Assembly: GCF_000801105.2 (NCBI RefSeq)
Contig: NC_079518.1
Coordinates: 14,798,800 to 14,862,799, forward strand
Reading direction: 5' to 3'
DNA: 64,000 bases
Source: Raphanus sativus
Lineage: Eukaryota; Streptophyta; Magnoliopsida; Brassicales; Brassicaceae
Both the position numbers and the translations under genes were made by a program. Below are positions 1-11,718 of the stretch, in pieces; within the stretch, counting starts at the first letter, position 1; the number at the start of each line of letters is the position of its first letter. A model generated the notes under the pieces. The model saw only the letters and a program-made list of their open reading frames with translations. It searched no databases and was not told the DNA's origin.

Positions 1-562
1 ATTAATTAGAAAAATTTGGTGAATAAGCAAAGAATGTATAAGATAATTAAAATTAAAAATCATGCAATTAATTTATCAATATCTGAATTATTCGAAGGTT
101 CCACTAATAATGTATACTAATGTTAATGAAGAAAATAATGTCTTAGTGTCAAATGATGATTTATTTATGTTCTTATAAATTATTTTTGTAACTAAAACAA
201 TACTAGAAAAATCATTTAGATTGAATTAAACAAACACAAAAAAAAAAAACAAAAAAACGAACCAACACAAACCAAACTAAATTTAAAACTGAATCGAACA
301 CAATCCAAATCGAATAAAACCAAACACAAATCAAATCAAACTAATTTGATATGACTTTGGTTAATGGTCTCTTAGACTTTAATAAACCAAACCGAACCTA
401 AACCCGTAGTTTTTTTTGAATAAAACCTAAACATGTAATTAAACCGACATGTTTACCATAATAAAACCGAGATATTGCTGACTTGACATCATTTGTTAAT
501 ACTATATATTTTAAATATTTATCATAAAATTCACCATGCGCAAGGCGCAGGTCTTATCCTAG
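1..562 (+). mobile_element. Helitron 3' part (5' end outside window)
   Basis: The + strand ends at 559-562 with CTAG followed by T. Just before it lies a short GC hairpin (TGCGC-AAG-GCGCA), the usual 3' signature of plant Helitrons. The body contains a low-complexity tract of AACCAAAC/AACCGAAC-like units (about 230-440). Homology between the two inverted arms stops at this terminus, so this Helitron probably inserted into arm 1. The 5' TC end is not in the window. Confidence 0.6.
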
Positions 563-1565
563 TTTATTAATTAAATTGATAACTTTTTTTATAATTTTGT
601 AAGTTTTTATTTATAAATTATAGAATTTATAAGAGTTATATTATAATATTTTGCATACATTTTCTGTAAATATATTCTGCATACATTTATGTAAATAATT
701 TATCTTTGTTGTTTTTGCTTTTAATCAATAGATTAAAAAATTTATATGGTATTGAGAATATTTAGTTGTGCTATAAATGATACTTTTGTTAAATATTTAA
801 GTTCATATAAATTTATTTTTCTTTGTAACTACAAAAATATAGTTGTGAATATTTAACAATTGATCTTAAATGTATTTCAGTGTTGAAATTGAAAATATAT
901 TCAGTATTTGAAATTGAAAATTATATTCAGTGTTTTATATATATCAGTGTTTGAAATTGAAAAATAACTTTAATACAAATAACATTTTAGACCATATGTA
1001 ATGCTTATTTATTCAAAAAATCACAATCTTTTATTTTAATAAGATTACTCATTGTAGGTTTTTTAGGAAACTATGTTTTTTGTTTAATTTATAAATGATT
1101 GTGAATATTGTTAAAACTATTGTTTTAAACACCAGTTATAATGGAGATATTTTTAATATTCTATAAAGTTATTAAGAAGTATGATATAATAATTTATGAA
1201 CTAAAGAATACGTATTAAATATTTTCAATCGTACAAATATAAAACATGGTTATTATAAGGTTGTTATGAATATATGTTATAGGTGTTGTTAGAGTAGCTT
1301 CAAATAATAATAATTAAAAAAACTTGAAAAAGTAGCCCTCATTGTCGGGAGAGTTAGCATTTTTTCTTCATTTATGGTGCATTAACTCTATTTAATGTAA
1401 TTACTATATCAAAAATGAAAACTTTACATATACACTTCACGTATAGACAGTATAGTTAAGATTTACTTTTTTTATTTTAAGAATATTCTCTAATGGCATA
1501 GGTTGTAATATTAATGTAAAATCAAGGGTAAAATCCTATGAGGGATTCTGCTTTAATAGTATAGA
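563..1565 (-). mobile_element. Helitron copy shared by both arms (arm 1, 3' end cut off)
   Basis: On the minus strand this starts with TCTATACTATTAAAGCAG at 1565, a typical Brassicaceae Helitron 5' end. It matches the outer Helitron of arm 2 (19542-22111) along its length, without the two Helitrons nested there. Its own 3' hairpin is missing because another Helitron end abuts it at 562. Confidence 0.6.
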
Positions 1566-1758
1566 TTTATTTCAAAACATGTTATTCGTTTACCAACATT
1601 TTCACACAAAATTTTTGGTATGGTTCAGTTTGTATGGTTGACCACTATAATCAAATGTATATTTTTTCCAACAAATTTTTGTTTAGGTAGTAGCTCCTTA
1701 GTAAGCGTTATCCTTTAAATTTTTTTTTGACAACAACGTTATCCTTTATTTATAATGA

Positions 1759-2620
1759 CTAGATAATCCGCGTTCTACGCGGAGTACATTTTTTTAAAAA
1801 ATATATATTGTACTTAAATATTAAAAACATATACATTTCATTAATTAATAATTTTTTTACATTTGATTAGAAATGGACATTTGAATACTATTTGGTCAGA
1901 TCTTTGAGGGTTTAGTTCGTTCGAATCTTTGCAGGTTTGGTACGGGTTTAGATTCAGATAACCTATTTAATTCTTTTTTTCAGAAATTACAGTTTATATA
2001 TAATTTAAAATTTTCAAATCTAAAAATAAAAATAATAAATAACATATTGAATAATGTATGTCAGAATACTTAAACTTAACATAAAATTGGTGTAATTTAA
2101 ATATTTGGATAGGAAATCAATATATATTTAAGCATCATTTAGCTATTTTAGACATGTACTTATAAAATTTGTATATATTTCTAACTATTTTGGACAACTT
2201 AAAATCATCTTATATATTTTTTATATTCTTTTAGATATTAAATTTTAAAATAGTTAATATATTCAAGTATATAAGGCATTTTTTTTGGTAAAATAAGTAT
2301 TTTGGTAAAACAAGTATATAAATCTTGTTTGAATATACTCGGACACTTAAAATATTTTGGTTTAGTTTGCATTCAGTTCCAGTTCTTTAGATACCAAAAT
2401 TTTGAACCCAGTCGGATATCTAATCCAATTTTCTTAAAGGTCAATACTATTCTTTAGATCGGTCTTGGTTCGTTTTTTTATTCAGATTTTTGTTCAGCCC
2501 TATATTTTTATAGTGACAATTTTTTTAAAAAATTGATGATACTTCATATTGATTTTGGTATGTAACAATTCTTGGTTCATCTAGATCCAATCTCACTGAC
2601 CTATAGAAATTAGGAAAATA
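1759..2620 (-). mobile_element. Helitron 3' terminus and AT-rich body (arm 1)
   Basis: Read on the minus strand the block ends in a hairpin (CCGCGTAGAACGCGG) followed by ATTATCTAG and T, a Helitron 3' end at 1759. The same terminus is in arm 2 at 19348, so it predates the duplication. The 5' boundary is not resolved. I place it loosely before the FANCD2 stop codon. Confidence 0.5.
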
Positions 2621-2661
2621 AATAAATTTTATTAACGTAGAAACTAAGTTATTTAGCAATC

Positions 2662-5600
2662 TTAAGGTGACAAGGGAAGTTCATCCGCTTCCATGGGATC
2701 TTCTCCTCCGGACATGGTTTCTTCTTCTACCTCATATGTTTCGTTATCTACATAAGCCTGAGAACTCACTATTTGCCCTCTCAAGTCCTTGTGTTTCAAG
2801 CTACCTGCAAATTACAGACAGAATCACACGCAATGAAGTGTTAAATGCTATTGAATGGTAAAGAATCTTATATAAATGATTTGCAGGTTTCAGTAATGAT
2901 TGAAAGCCAATGAGATTTCAAAGTGTAGTCATGTCGTACCCATCCAGAAGTTGGAGCCGCGTGATGTTGTATGGAGAAGAGCCTTCACGTGAAACAGAAA
3001 GCGCTCTAAAGATCTCTTTGTTGCTGGTATTTTGCTGGTGATGGCTGTTTGTTTCATACCCTAAAAACAAACTCACACTTGTCATTTCGGCTTATCTCTA
3101 ACAAGGAAAAAGAAAAGGTATCTTAAACTAACCTTAGCTTCAGAACATAGAGTCTGTAATGTTCTTGTAGCCTTTTGGAGATCTTTGACCTAATTCAAAT
3201 GTCAGTTGTGAAAACTTCAGTAGACTAAGAGGAGAGATAAAGTAGAGGAAAAGGCGAAGAACACCAACTTACCAGCTGGATGACTAATTCGTTATGATCT
3301 TGAAAATGTGCTTCCAGGAAATCAAAAACTACACATTTGTTGTTTCAAATGTAAAATAAGCCAGTAAAAAGACAGGTAATTCAACTCTTGTGTGTAATAA
3401 TGGAAGAGATTATATACCTTTTAGAAATGAGTCCACGAACTTCCCGCCATACTTGATAGCCATTCCGTGGATAGTAACCTGTTTAAGAAATTACAGCACC
3501 ATCATCACTGCATTCCATAATGACAGTTTTTGCACACGCAATGTGCCTATGGTAATGGTACCTTTTCATGCGAGCGACACAAGTTGACTAAAGACACTAT
3601 CACATTTACAGTCTTCTGAATGTCTTTTAAGTGTGTTTCGGTAGCTTCAGACTGACAGTTTTGTCGTTTCTCTGAGCTAACAGCCTTCACCTAATCAAGA
3701 TCCACATGGTAGAACAAAAAGGCAAGAACTTATATTGTACGGCAGAGAAAATAATAATACGTGCAGAAACAGACAGAGCGAAGATGGATTACTGACCAGT
3801 TTGTTGAGAATTGCAAGATTTTCTTCATGCTGCATAAATCACCAGCAAATATGAGGCTATTAGTCTATGACAGGAGATTGGAAACATATGAAATATCTAA
3901 GAATTTTTGCTTACCAATGTCTTGTACCATCCTCTGAAAGTCGCTGAACATAGTGTAGGGAATTCATGATCATGAGCATCATCTTCTCCTGTTGACTTGG
4001 ATAGAGAGGCCTAATGCAATCAAATGTCAGTGCGCAAATGAGTTAATTAATTTATATGATCCGAGGTAGTTTTGCAGGGATATAACAGTCAATCAACTCA
4101 GCATGGAGAAGATGGGTTTAGTTTCCACGTACAATAACTCAAGTGGAAGGCTATGTTTTAAAGCTTTAACATTACATCAAACTTTATGCAAAGCAGAGAC
4201 CAGAGAAAGATTTTCCTTTTCAACGTACCTGTGGCAAAGTGGTACAAGCAAGTTCATTGAGCAAATCAGATGGGGATCCACTGGTTTCCAGATATATTCG
4301 CAATATGTTCTGCACCATTTCACCCTGCGGAAACCGAAAGCTATACACATTGAGAATATCGAACGCGCTACAATAAATTGTGCTATCCATGAAATTTGGC
4401 ACAATATGAACATACTTTGTTCTTCAAACCCTTATTATCAGTACTTTCATCTATCCATTCATTCCTGAGAAGTTTCTCAGCCGAAGTTCCCAGTTTGGCA
4501 TGCAGACTGGATACAAGAACCTGAATGGGACCTGCATCTCTTTTCTTAGTAGCTCCTTCAGATACCTTACCAATATTTTTCTGTGCAGAGGTCACCACTA
4601 ACTGTAGGGTGAGAAGACATTCGAAGGCCAGATCAAACGAGAAGGAACAAGCTGCAGCAACATTTAACAGTCTTAATGGGAGTTAGAATAGGATGAAATA
4701 TGACAGGGAATAATGGAAATCAAGACAAATATTTACCGTTGCTTAAAATATCTTCAAAGAAACAATAAACACCAATATACATGTAGTCCTTTGTTCCAGG
4801 TGAAGGGAAAGGTTGCAAATCTGGGAAGCTAGCAACTGGAATTTCTGTGGGCTGGAACGCTTCCAGAAGATCCAGCAGCAGCGATTTGTCTGTTTCAAAC
4901 CCAGGGAGGGTCAACATCTGCGACATAAAGTTGACGTTTGGGAACTCAAAATTAGCATACTTGTATGTAAACTAAGATTAAAAGGAAATAATTGCAACCA
5001 ATATCGAACTACTCAACTTAGGAACCAGATGAATCACAAAATTGGTATCGGATAAGATATAAATTACCTTGCTGAAACAGAATAAAACTTCTTTGCACAC
5101 CATTGTATAAATCAGAGATTCAGAAACCACTATATTGGATGTGATTGGATTTCCAGCCTTAGCAAACTCATCTCTCCAAATAGTTTGAGAAGTTTCCTCA
5201 CCTATTATTGTTTAGGTCAGATTAGAATAAGGTAAATCAGTATCTTTAGGACTTTCAGTAGATTGATTATCTCCAGTTATCATACCTTTTATGAGCAAGG
5301 ACATTGCTATATTCAAATGCATCCTGAGGCTTGGAAAAAGTCCTTTTATTTGACTGAAAAGTTCAACCAATCTGAACCTCCGGAAACTACCTGGAGGGCT
5401 TCCACGTTTGAAAGGAAGTTGTTTACCAGGAGGAACAAGACTATCCAGCTTGGTATGAAGATCTTGCAAAAGATACAAATACAGGGGTAGCTAGCATAGA
5501 AAACAAGAACAGGTTGAGATGCATTTCTCGCATCTAACAGAAATTTGAAATAATAATTTGCTATTTATCTCGGTACCTCAGCTTTATATTCAGGGCTTCG

Positions 5601-8600
5601 TATATCTTGGCTCTGCACCTGTATTCGAAAGCTAAAAAGTATTAATCATTCCAAGAAATTCCAAGAAAAAGTGTAATAAGAAGTCTCTATAACACCCATG
5701 GTTGATAAATATATTAACAAAACTCGGGCTAAATTCATTGTCTAGTATTTGTGAAGAGTTTACGCAAAAAAAAACTAGTTGATAAAATATCAAGCCAGAT
5801 AAAAAGGTTTCACTAGGCTGACCTTTGGAAATTTTAGGATGGAAAGGCATTGAGGAAGAAGAGGCCTGAATTTGAATCTTTGGGCTGCAAGGGCCGGGGA
5901 AACTTGAGGAATCTTTACACTTAGAGATTCATCACTAGAACAAGTTTCATGCGTTGACCCTGACGCTGTCCTGCAATCTAACGATGAGGGGGAAGGATTT
6001 TCATGTAGCTGTGTTTGACTCGTGACTACTCCTGCTTTCTTGAAAGCGTCCAAAATAGTTGGCTGTCGCAAGTGTTCATCAACATTTGACTGCTTTGGCT
6101 TTTTCAATTTATTTTTCATGTTTCCCTTGCGTTGGGAAGCATCATCTTGTAGTTTCCTCTTCTCATTTTTCCTCTCTGGATGCTCAGTTTGTTCGCTTGT
6201 GGCTGAATAAGGGTGGAGCTCCGGTAGAGACTGAGGAGATAGCGTAATCAAATTGCTCAATAAGCTTTCCAGGAATCTGCTTCAACAAGTATTAGTTTCG
6301 TCAGAGTTGTATATATAATAGGCCTTATGACGCCTATAGACATCTTATCTTAAACAAGATTGTAAAACACAACAGCACATTACGAAGCTTTGAACGGTGA
6401 CAAAGTAGTGAAAATACATTAGATTTCTGAGTCGCTTCAGAAGCTTTGTTGTTACATCCTTTTCTGTAGCCTGACTAATGCAGCCATCCCTTTTGTCAAT
6501 TTGGGAACTGAAGGCGTTAAGCTGCAAAAGATAGCAAAAACATATGAAAAAATCGAGCACAGCAATGATGCAGAGAGACAAGGTCATGTCACTCACGAGT
6601 TCTCGTATCCAGTTTGCAGCATAATATAAAGAGAGAGAGAGGATTTCTCTCTGCTTTTTTGTTAAAGATTGCCATCCAGCTGCAGCAAAGTACTTAGACA
6701 TTCGACAAGATAAGCCAAAAGTTAGTTAGGAGGGACAGTATAGACAGGATTAAATACTTATGCAGTTTAGAATTTTCAGGCTTATGTTTAGAATTTCAAA
6801 CATTCTAACAAAGGCCAAACAAACTTCTTCTACAGTCATGCAGAAGTCAGAGAGCAGGTCAAAACTTGTCACTAATTGAAAGTACAGCAATATGATTCTT
6901 GAAAAGAACATAGCTTCTCACCTTGGAAGAAGGAAGGTGCAAAGGGCATCCGAGCAGAGCATCAATTCCAGCAAGGGATCCATTATTTGTCAACCTCTCA
7001 ACCTTGTTAACAATACAACTCAGGCTTGTTTTCTAGTAATAGTCTCGAGTTTCAAGGGAAGGAAAATCTTACAGATGATAGCAAAAGAAAATTTGAAGGA
7101 AGAATCTGCAGACAACAAGACCTGCAGGTAATGTGATCCTTAATTCAGTCGTCAGTTGTCAGAGAGAACTGTTTTAAAGTAATCAAGGGCAGAGAAAATC
7201 TCATAAAACCAACTCTGAGGATGAAGATGCCAGGGCCAAAATGTTCAAACAGATTGGTGATATACTACCATCCAAGTTCATCCAGAGATCCCCTAAACGA
7301 TTATAAAAAAAGAAATGAAGATCAATCCATACAATGCTCAGAAGAGATTCAGTTAATCTTAAGTAGAACCATGGTCAGTATATGTTTCCACCTTCTAGTC
7401 CAGAATATGAACTCTTATCAGCCATTTCTCCGTTGTCAATATCGGCTAGAAATAGTGACTCAAATTCTCCCAGATGCTTCCCAATCCTGAAGAGCATTAT
7501 AAAATATCATCCGCATGAGGGCAATAAAAACTGTACCTTTGAAAATTGCTAAAAACATAGCCAAAAAGGGATTGAAATCTTAACCACTCCATAATTTCTG
7601 GCTGAAGTAGTTTATGGCTGAGAATTGCAGCGAACTCATCATAGAAAATAATTAGGGCTAAGTTAGACTGTCTGCAAGAGTCTACAGATGTCTTTAAGAG
7701 CTCCAAAATTTCCCCACAATCTGAAACCTGCTAAATGACAAATTTAATGGATATTAAGTAGAAATCACAACAACTCAAGGTCAGAAGATCATTTCCCTCA
7801 ACTACTAAGACATGTCCGATCTTACCTGAGATGATGAACAGTCAGGAACACTGTTTGCATCCCCAAGTGATGAAATAATCCTTAGCGTTCCAACTAAGCC
7901 CATCTTTTTGTACTTGAGGTCTGGATGACTAACCTGCCGGTATAACATAATACACGTGAAAGTGAGCTGCCATCACCTAATGTTCCCTTAGAAAGAAAGA
8001 TAATTAACATTACCTGCTTCCTTACTATCATCATAAGTTCATTTGAAATTGAAGATCGAAAAGAATCAGGACTTGTACGAGCTGATAGTGCGAGTAGACT
8101 GAAAACCTCATAGACCTGCAATTGTGTTCACTTTATATACAATATATTGTCATACAAAGCAATTTATAAAGATAAAAAGGCCACCTTATGCAAATTTTCC
8201 ACAGTAAATCCCTCTAAGTAGTCCAAAATACCTATATCATTCAAAACAATCAGAAATTAAAGAAAGAAAACCACATGATCACCTTTAGTGCGTCTATAAA
8301 GAGTTCCAGAGAATACCATTTATGTGAGAAGAAAAGGGAAGGAGTTGCTGTGCATATTTTTTTGCCAGAACCGTCATCATCTCTAGGACTGAACTGACCT
8401 CAAATTCGTTATCAGATCCCACATGTGTCACTAAGGCACCTAGTATCTGCAACCAATTCGACTTAGAACAAAAGTTGACGAACCACGCTAAAAGTTATTA
8501 TACCCGGAGATGAAATGTTAGCATGTTCTTACCTCTTGTCTTGAATAATTGTCAGCAAACCCTTCAAAAAGGCGAGTATAGATATGAGAGCCAAACTCCC

Positions 8601-10234
8601 TTGCCTTGTCTTCTTTGCATGATAAGAGGTGTTCGGCCAAAGAAATAAACGACCCAAAATTATCCTAGAGAAATGAGTCGGGTTAATTTTGCAACAGAAT
8701 AGTTCCACATTTTGCAGGAATCAGAGACCCATCTCAAAAATGTTGTGATGATTACCTTCACAAACTCTTTATTGCCACTTATACATTGATCAAACAAGGC
8801 TTCTTGTATGCATCCATCAACCACTTTCTTCTTAAATATCTTCTCGATGCTCTTCCTGATGGGATCCCCATTCATATACATGAGAATAAGCAGCCATACA
8901 TCGATTACCTTGAAATCTCGAGGTTTCTCCAGACTATTCAGCTCCTTCATAATTTCTTGACAGAGTATCTATAGATAAACTGAACATAAATTGATGCCAG
9001 ATAATGATGATGACAAACATTCTTAAACTACTGCAAAAGGAAACCCACTTACGTTCTTAAATCGAAGGCTTGATCTCAGAGCATGGAGAATAGAACCTTC
9101 TGAATCGTATGCAGGCGCTTTTCCTTTGAGCTTATTTTGAGAAGCACAAGGTTGTGACATTCCGGTGAACTTCAACTGTTGGCGTATCTGAGAGATTATT
9201 CTTCTAACATTTGCTTGAGTAGCAGCAAGAAGCAAGAACCTAATTAGATAAGGCATATGCTCTGCGTCGATTGTTCTAATACACGATATCGCTACCGTAA
9301 GCGCCTTCAAGAAAGAAAGAAAAAAGTGGCACTCCATCAGTATCCATGTAAAATGCATATAACCTTTAATTAAGCAAGAAACTCTCTCACCTGTTCTTGC
9401 AATTGATCATCTAAATTGAGATTAGAGAAAGAATCAAGCACTGGAACAACAACGGAAGAATCCTCCTGAAGCATCTTCTCTAGAGAATCAACCACAGCGG
9501 GCGAGATGTGATCACCGATAATCTCCGGCAACGATCCAATGATCTCCTTCTTCAAGTGCGGAGGAGAGATCGATAGAACTTCCATCAGCTTATCGGTGAA
9601 CACATCGGGACTAACGATGAAGTCGAGCCAACGGAAATGGTTGATGATAAGGCGAGCAACATCCTCCTCGAGGGAACATCCCGAAACGACGTCGAAGTAC
9701 TCCGGAAGCTTCTCGAGTAGCGTTTCTTGTAGATCGAGTTGGATGGGAGATACAAGGAGGAGGTTACGGAGTAATGTCTCGTCTCTCTTTGTTGATGAAG
9801 CAGAGGAAAGCACTCTAACAGTACATATATAAAATCAAAGCATGGTTGTTACGGAGTGTTAAAATCAGTTACGAGAGGATTCGAGTGAGAGTTATTACTG
9901 ACCTACGAAGATTACTCGGAGATTGAATGTACGATGAGAATCCAGATACGAAAACTGAGCGGAGATCACTGACGCTATCTCTCTCGGCGGCGGAGAAAGA
10001 CGAAAAGCGAGTGGTGAGATGGCGGCGGAAGGAGTGGAGATCGGAGGGGAGACATGGAGGACCGTAGGGGTTGTTCAGTGTGCAGCCAGCTTCCGCTAGA
10101 ATCGCAGTCATCTTCTCCACCGCGTCGGGTTCGACGGTGGATTTCTCTTGCGGCTGGGGGAATTTGGGAGGCGGAGCAGCTGGGGAGGAAGATGAGGGAG
10201 GCGGTGGAGGCTTTTTGCGAGAGAGAAACACCAT
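2662..10234 (-). CDS. FANCD2: FANCD2, Fanconi anemia group D2 protein homolog, intact
   Basis: FANCD2 is the nuclear protein that, once monoubiquitinated with FANCI, clamps on DNA and directs interstrand crosslink repair. Plant orthologs also shape meiotic crossovers. I joined 31 exons by eye: 9903-10234, 9391-9814, 9053-9304, 8756-8968, 8533-8664, 8317-8446, 8185-8231, 8014-8115, 7826-7933, 7585-7727, 7392-7486, 7214-7292, 7073-7121, 6922-7002, 6597-6692, 6418-6521, 5823-6276, 5577-5618, 5286-5490, 5068-5201, 4737-4917, 4416-4651, 4229-4324, 3915-4010, 3797-3829, 3562-3690, 3418-3478, 3273-3328, 3133-3189, 2940-3060, 2662-2804. All junctions are GT-AG and all phases agree, giving 4431 nt (1476 aa plus stop), about normal for the family. 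The N-terminus is proline-rich; HFRWLDFIV and LPEIIGD are family-like; the C-terminus is acidic. Exon 17 carries a basic linker and QPTILDAF near residue 867. Exon 1 has a second phase-compatible donor at 9873. Assignment from motif memory and synteny. Confidence 0.9.
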
Positions 10235-11618
10235 TTTTTCCCCGGTGACGATTCGTAGCTTGGTTCTCCGATTGACGATTTTAGTGAAAGATATTTATTA
10301 TGTTTTCAAAAAAATTGGTAAACCCTGACGAGGCACGAGCGCCAATTTTTCAGCAACGAAGCGCCATTGTATCATTCATTCACACGACACGCTATCTGTC
10401 TACGCAAAAGCAAAACGGCATAGGCTCCCATTGGTAACTATTGCTTAATAAGTTAATAACCCAGTGGCGGAAAAACAATTAAACTACGAACAAATTAATT
10501 AAACAGTTAAAAAATTAAAATTTAGATGGAATATATGTTAAAATAACAAAAATATTTTATATGATTTTTTGTCATCAAAATATTTTAAATTATATTCACT
10601 TTATTATAAGAAAAAATAAATATTAATAATAAAACTAATTATTACAAAATGTGCAAATAACTAATATTTTAAAAAATACTTTAGTTCTTATTATAAATAT
10701 TTTACTTATCTTCGAAAATGTTTTAACAATAAATTAACATTTTATTTTATAAAACAAATTATAGTATAACTTTATTTACAACATAACTATTTATGAAAGT
10801 GTTCATTTTATTTACACACCTTTTGTTCATTGATAAAGTAACCGTGGAACGCATTTAAAACGTCATTCCACCATTTCACAAAATTACCAATAAGAGCCAT
10901 AGTGACTAAAATAGATGTGTTTTAAACTATTTATCATTTAGCCTACTACACTAGCTAAAGAGAACTCTATTACACCAAGGTTGGTTTAGTAACCTAAATT
11001 TGCACAAACCATGCTGGTTCGTGAAGAATCATTGAAGTGGCGCTTTGCATGCTTTACGTGATACTAGTTTAGCGCTTAATGGCGAGCGCTTTGTGTACCT
11101 CGCATGGCATTGGGGTCTTGAGGCGTGAGGACATCGCTAGACGTCGCCAAACGCCATGGCGAGCTTAGCGAACGCTATTTAAAACCAAGGGCGGAATAGA
11201 TCGTTGGCCGGTTAAAAGCCATGGAATTAAGTAATACTGCCGCAAAATAAACAATACATTTTACAGTAAAACTCTATAAATAATACTCGATAAATAATAA
11301 ATCTATCTTATTAAAATAGAAATACATTAACATTAATTCTAAGACTTGCAAAATATTTACAACCTAATGCCACTGAAGCAATTAATAAACCTAATTTTAA
11401 GGTTTTTTTCTTTTCCTAATTTAAAGCATAATTTACTAAATTGATTCCAAAACAAATTCATGATAAATCTTAAATTTAATGCACATTAATACTATAAACA
11501 AGTAAATAACCTCTTTCCATAATTATGTAATACATTTTAATTTACAAATATATATATATACATATATATTATACCATTAGTATAAAGAACAAATTTAAAG
11601 TGAAATCAAATATTTATA
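10235..11618. other. FANCD2 upstream spacer at the apex of the inverted repeat
   Basis: This holds the FANCD2 5' region and then AT-rich intergenic DNA with no open frame I would call a gene. At about 11035-11190 there is a GC-richer degenerate repeat built on GGCGAGCGCTT-like words, probably an old transposon remnant. None of FANCD2 exons 1-7 recurs here, so the second gene copy has no visible 5' end. Confidence 0.5.
10339..10346 (-). promoter_or_regulatory. Possible E2F site upstream of FANCD2
   Basis: The minus strand reads ATTGGCGC, an exact match to the plant E2F consensus WTTSSCSS, 105 bp upstream of the FANCD2 start. S-phase repair genes are often E2F targets. A short motif match alone is weak evidence. 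Confidence 0.35.
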
Positions 11619-11718
11619 NNNNNNNNNNNNNNNNNNNNNNNNNNNNNNNNNNNNNNNNNNNNNNNNNNNNNNNNNNNNNNNNNNNNNNNNNNNNNNNNNN
11701 NNNNNNNNNNNNNNNNNN
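11619..11718. other. Assembly gap (100 N)
   Basis: Exactly 100 N, the usual placeholder for a scaffold join of unknown size. It lies at the apex between the two inverted FANCD2 copies. Confidence 0.99.

Noticed and set aside
4103..4468. Plus-strand frames antisense to FANCD2 (for example 121 codons) and their mirror in arm 2
   Set aside because: Shadows of FANCD2 exons 22-23 and the introns beside them.
7140..7240. Open stretch WFYEIFSALDYFKTVLSD as a FANCD2 exon
   Set aside because: It is out of frame with exon 12, lacks proper splice sites, and exons 12 and 13 join in phase without it. It is intron.
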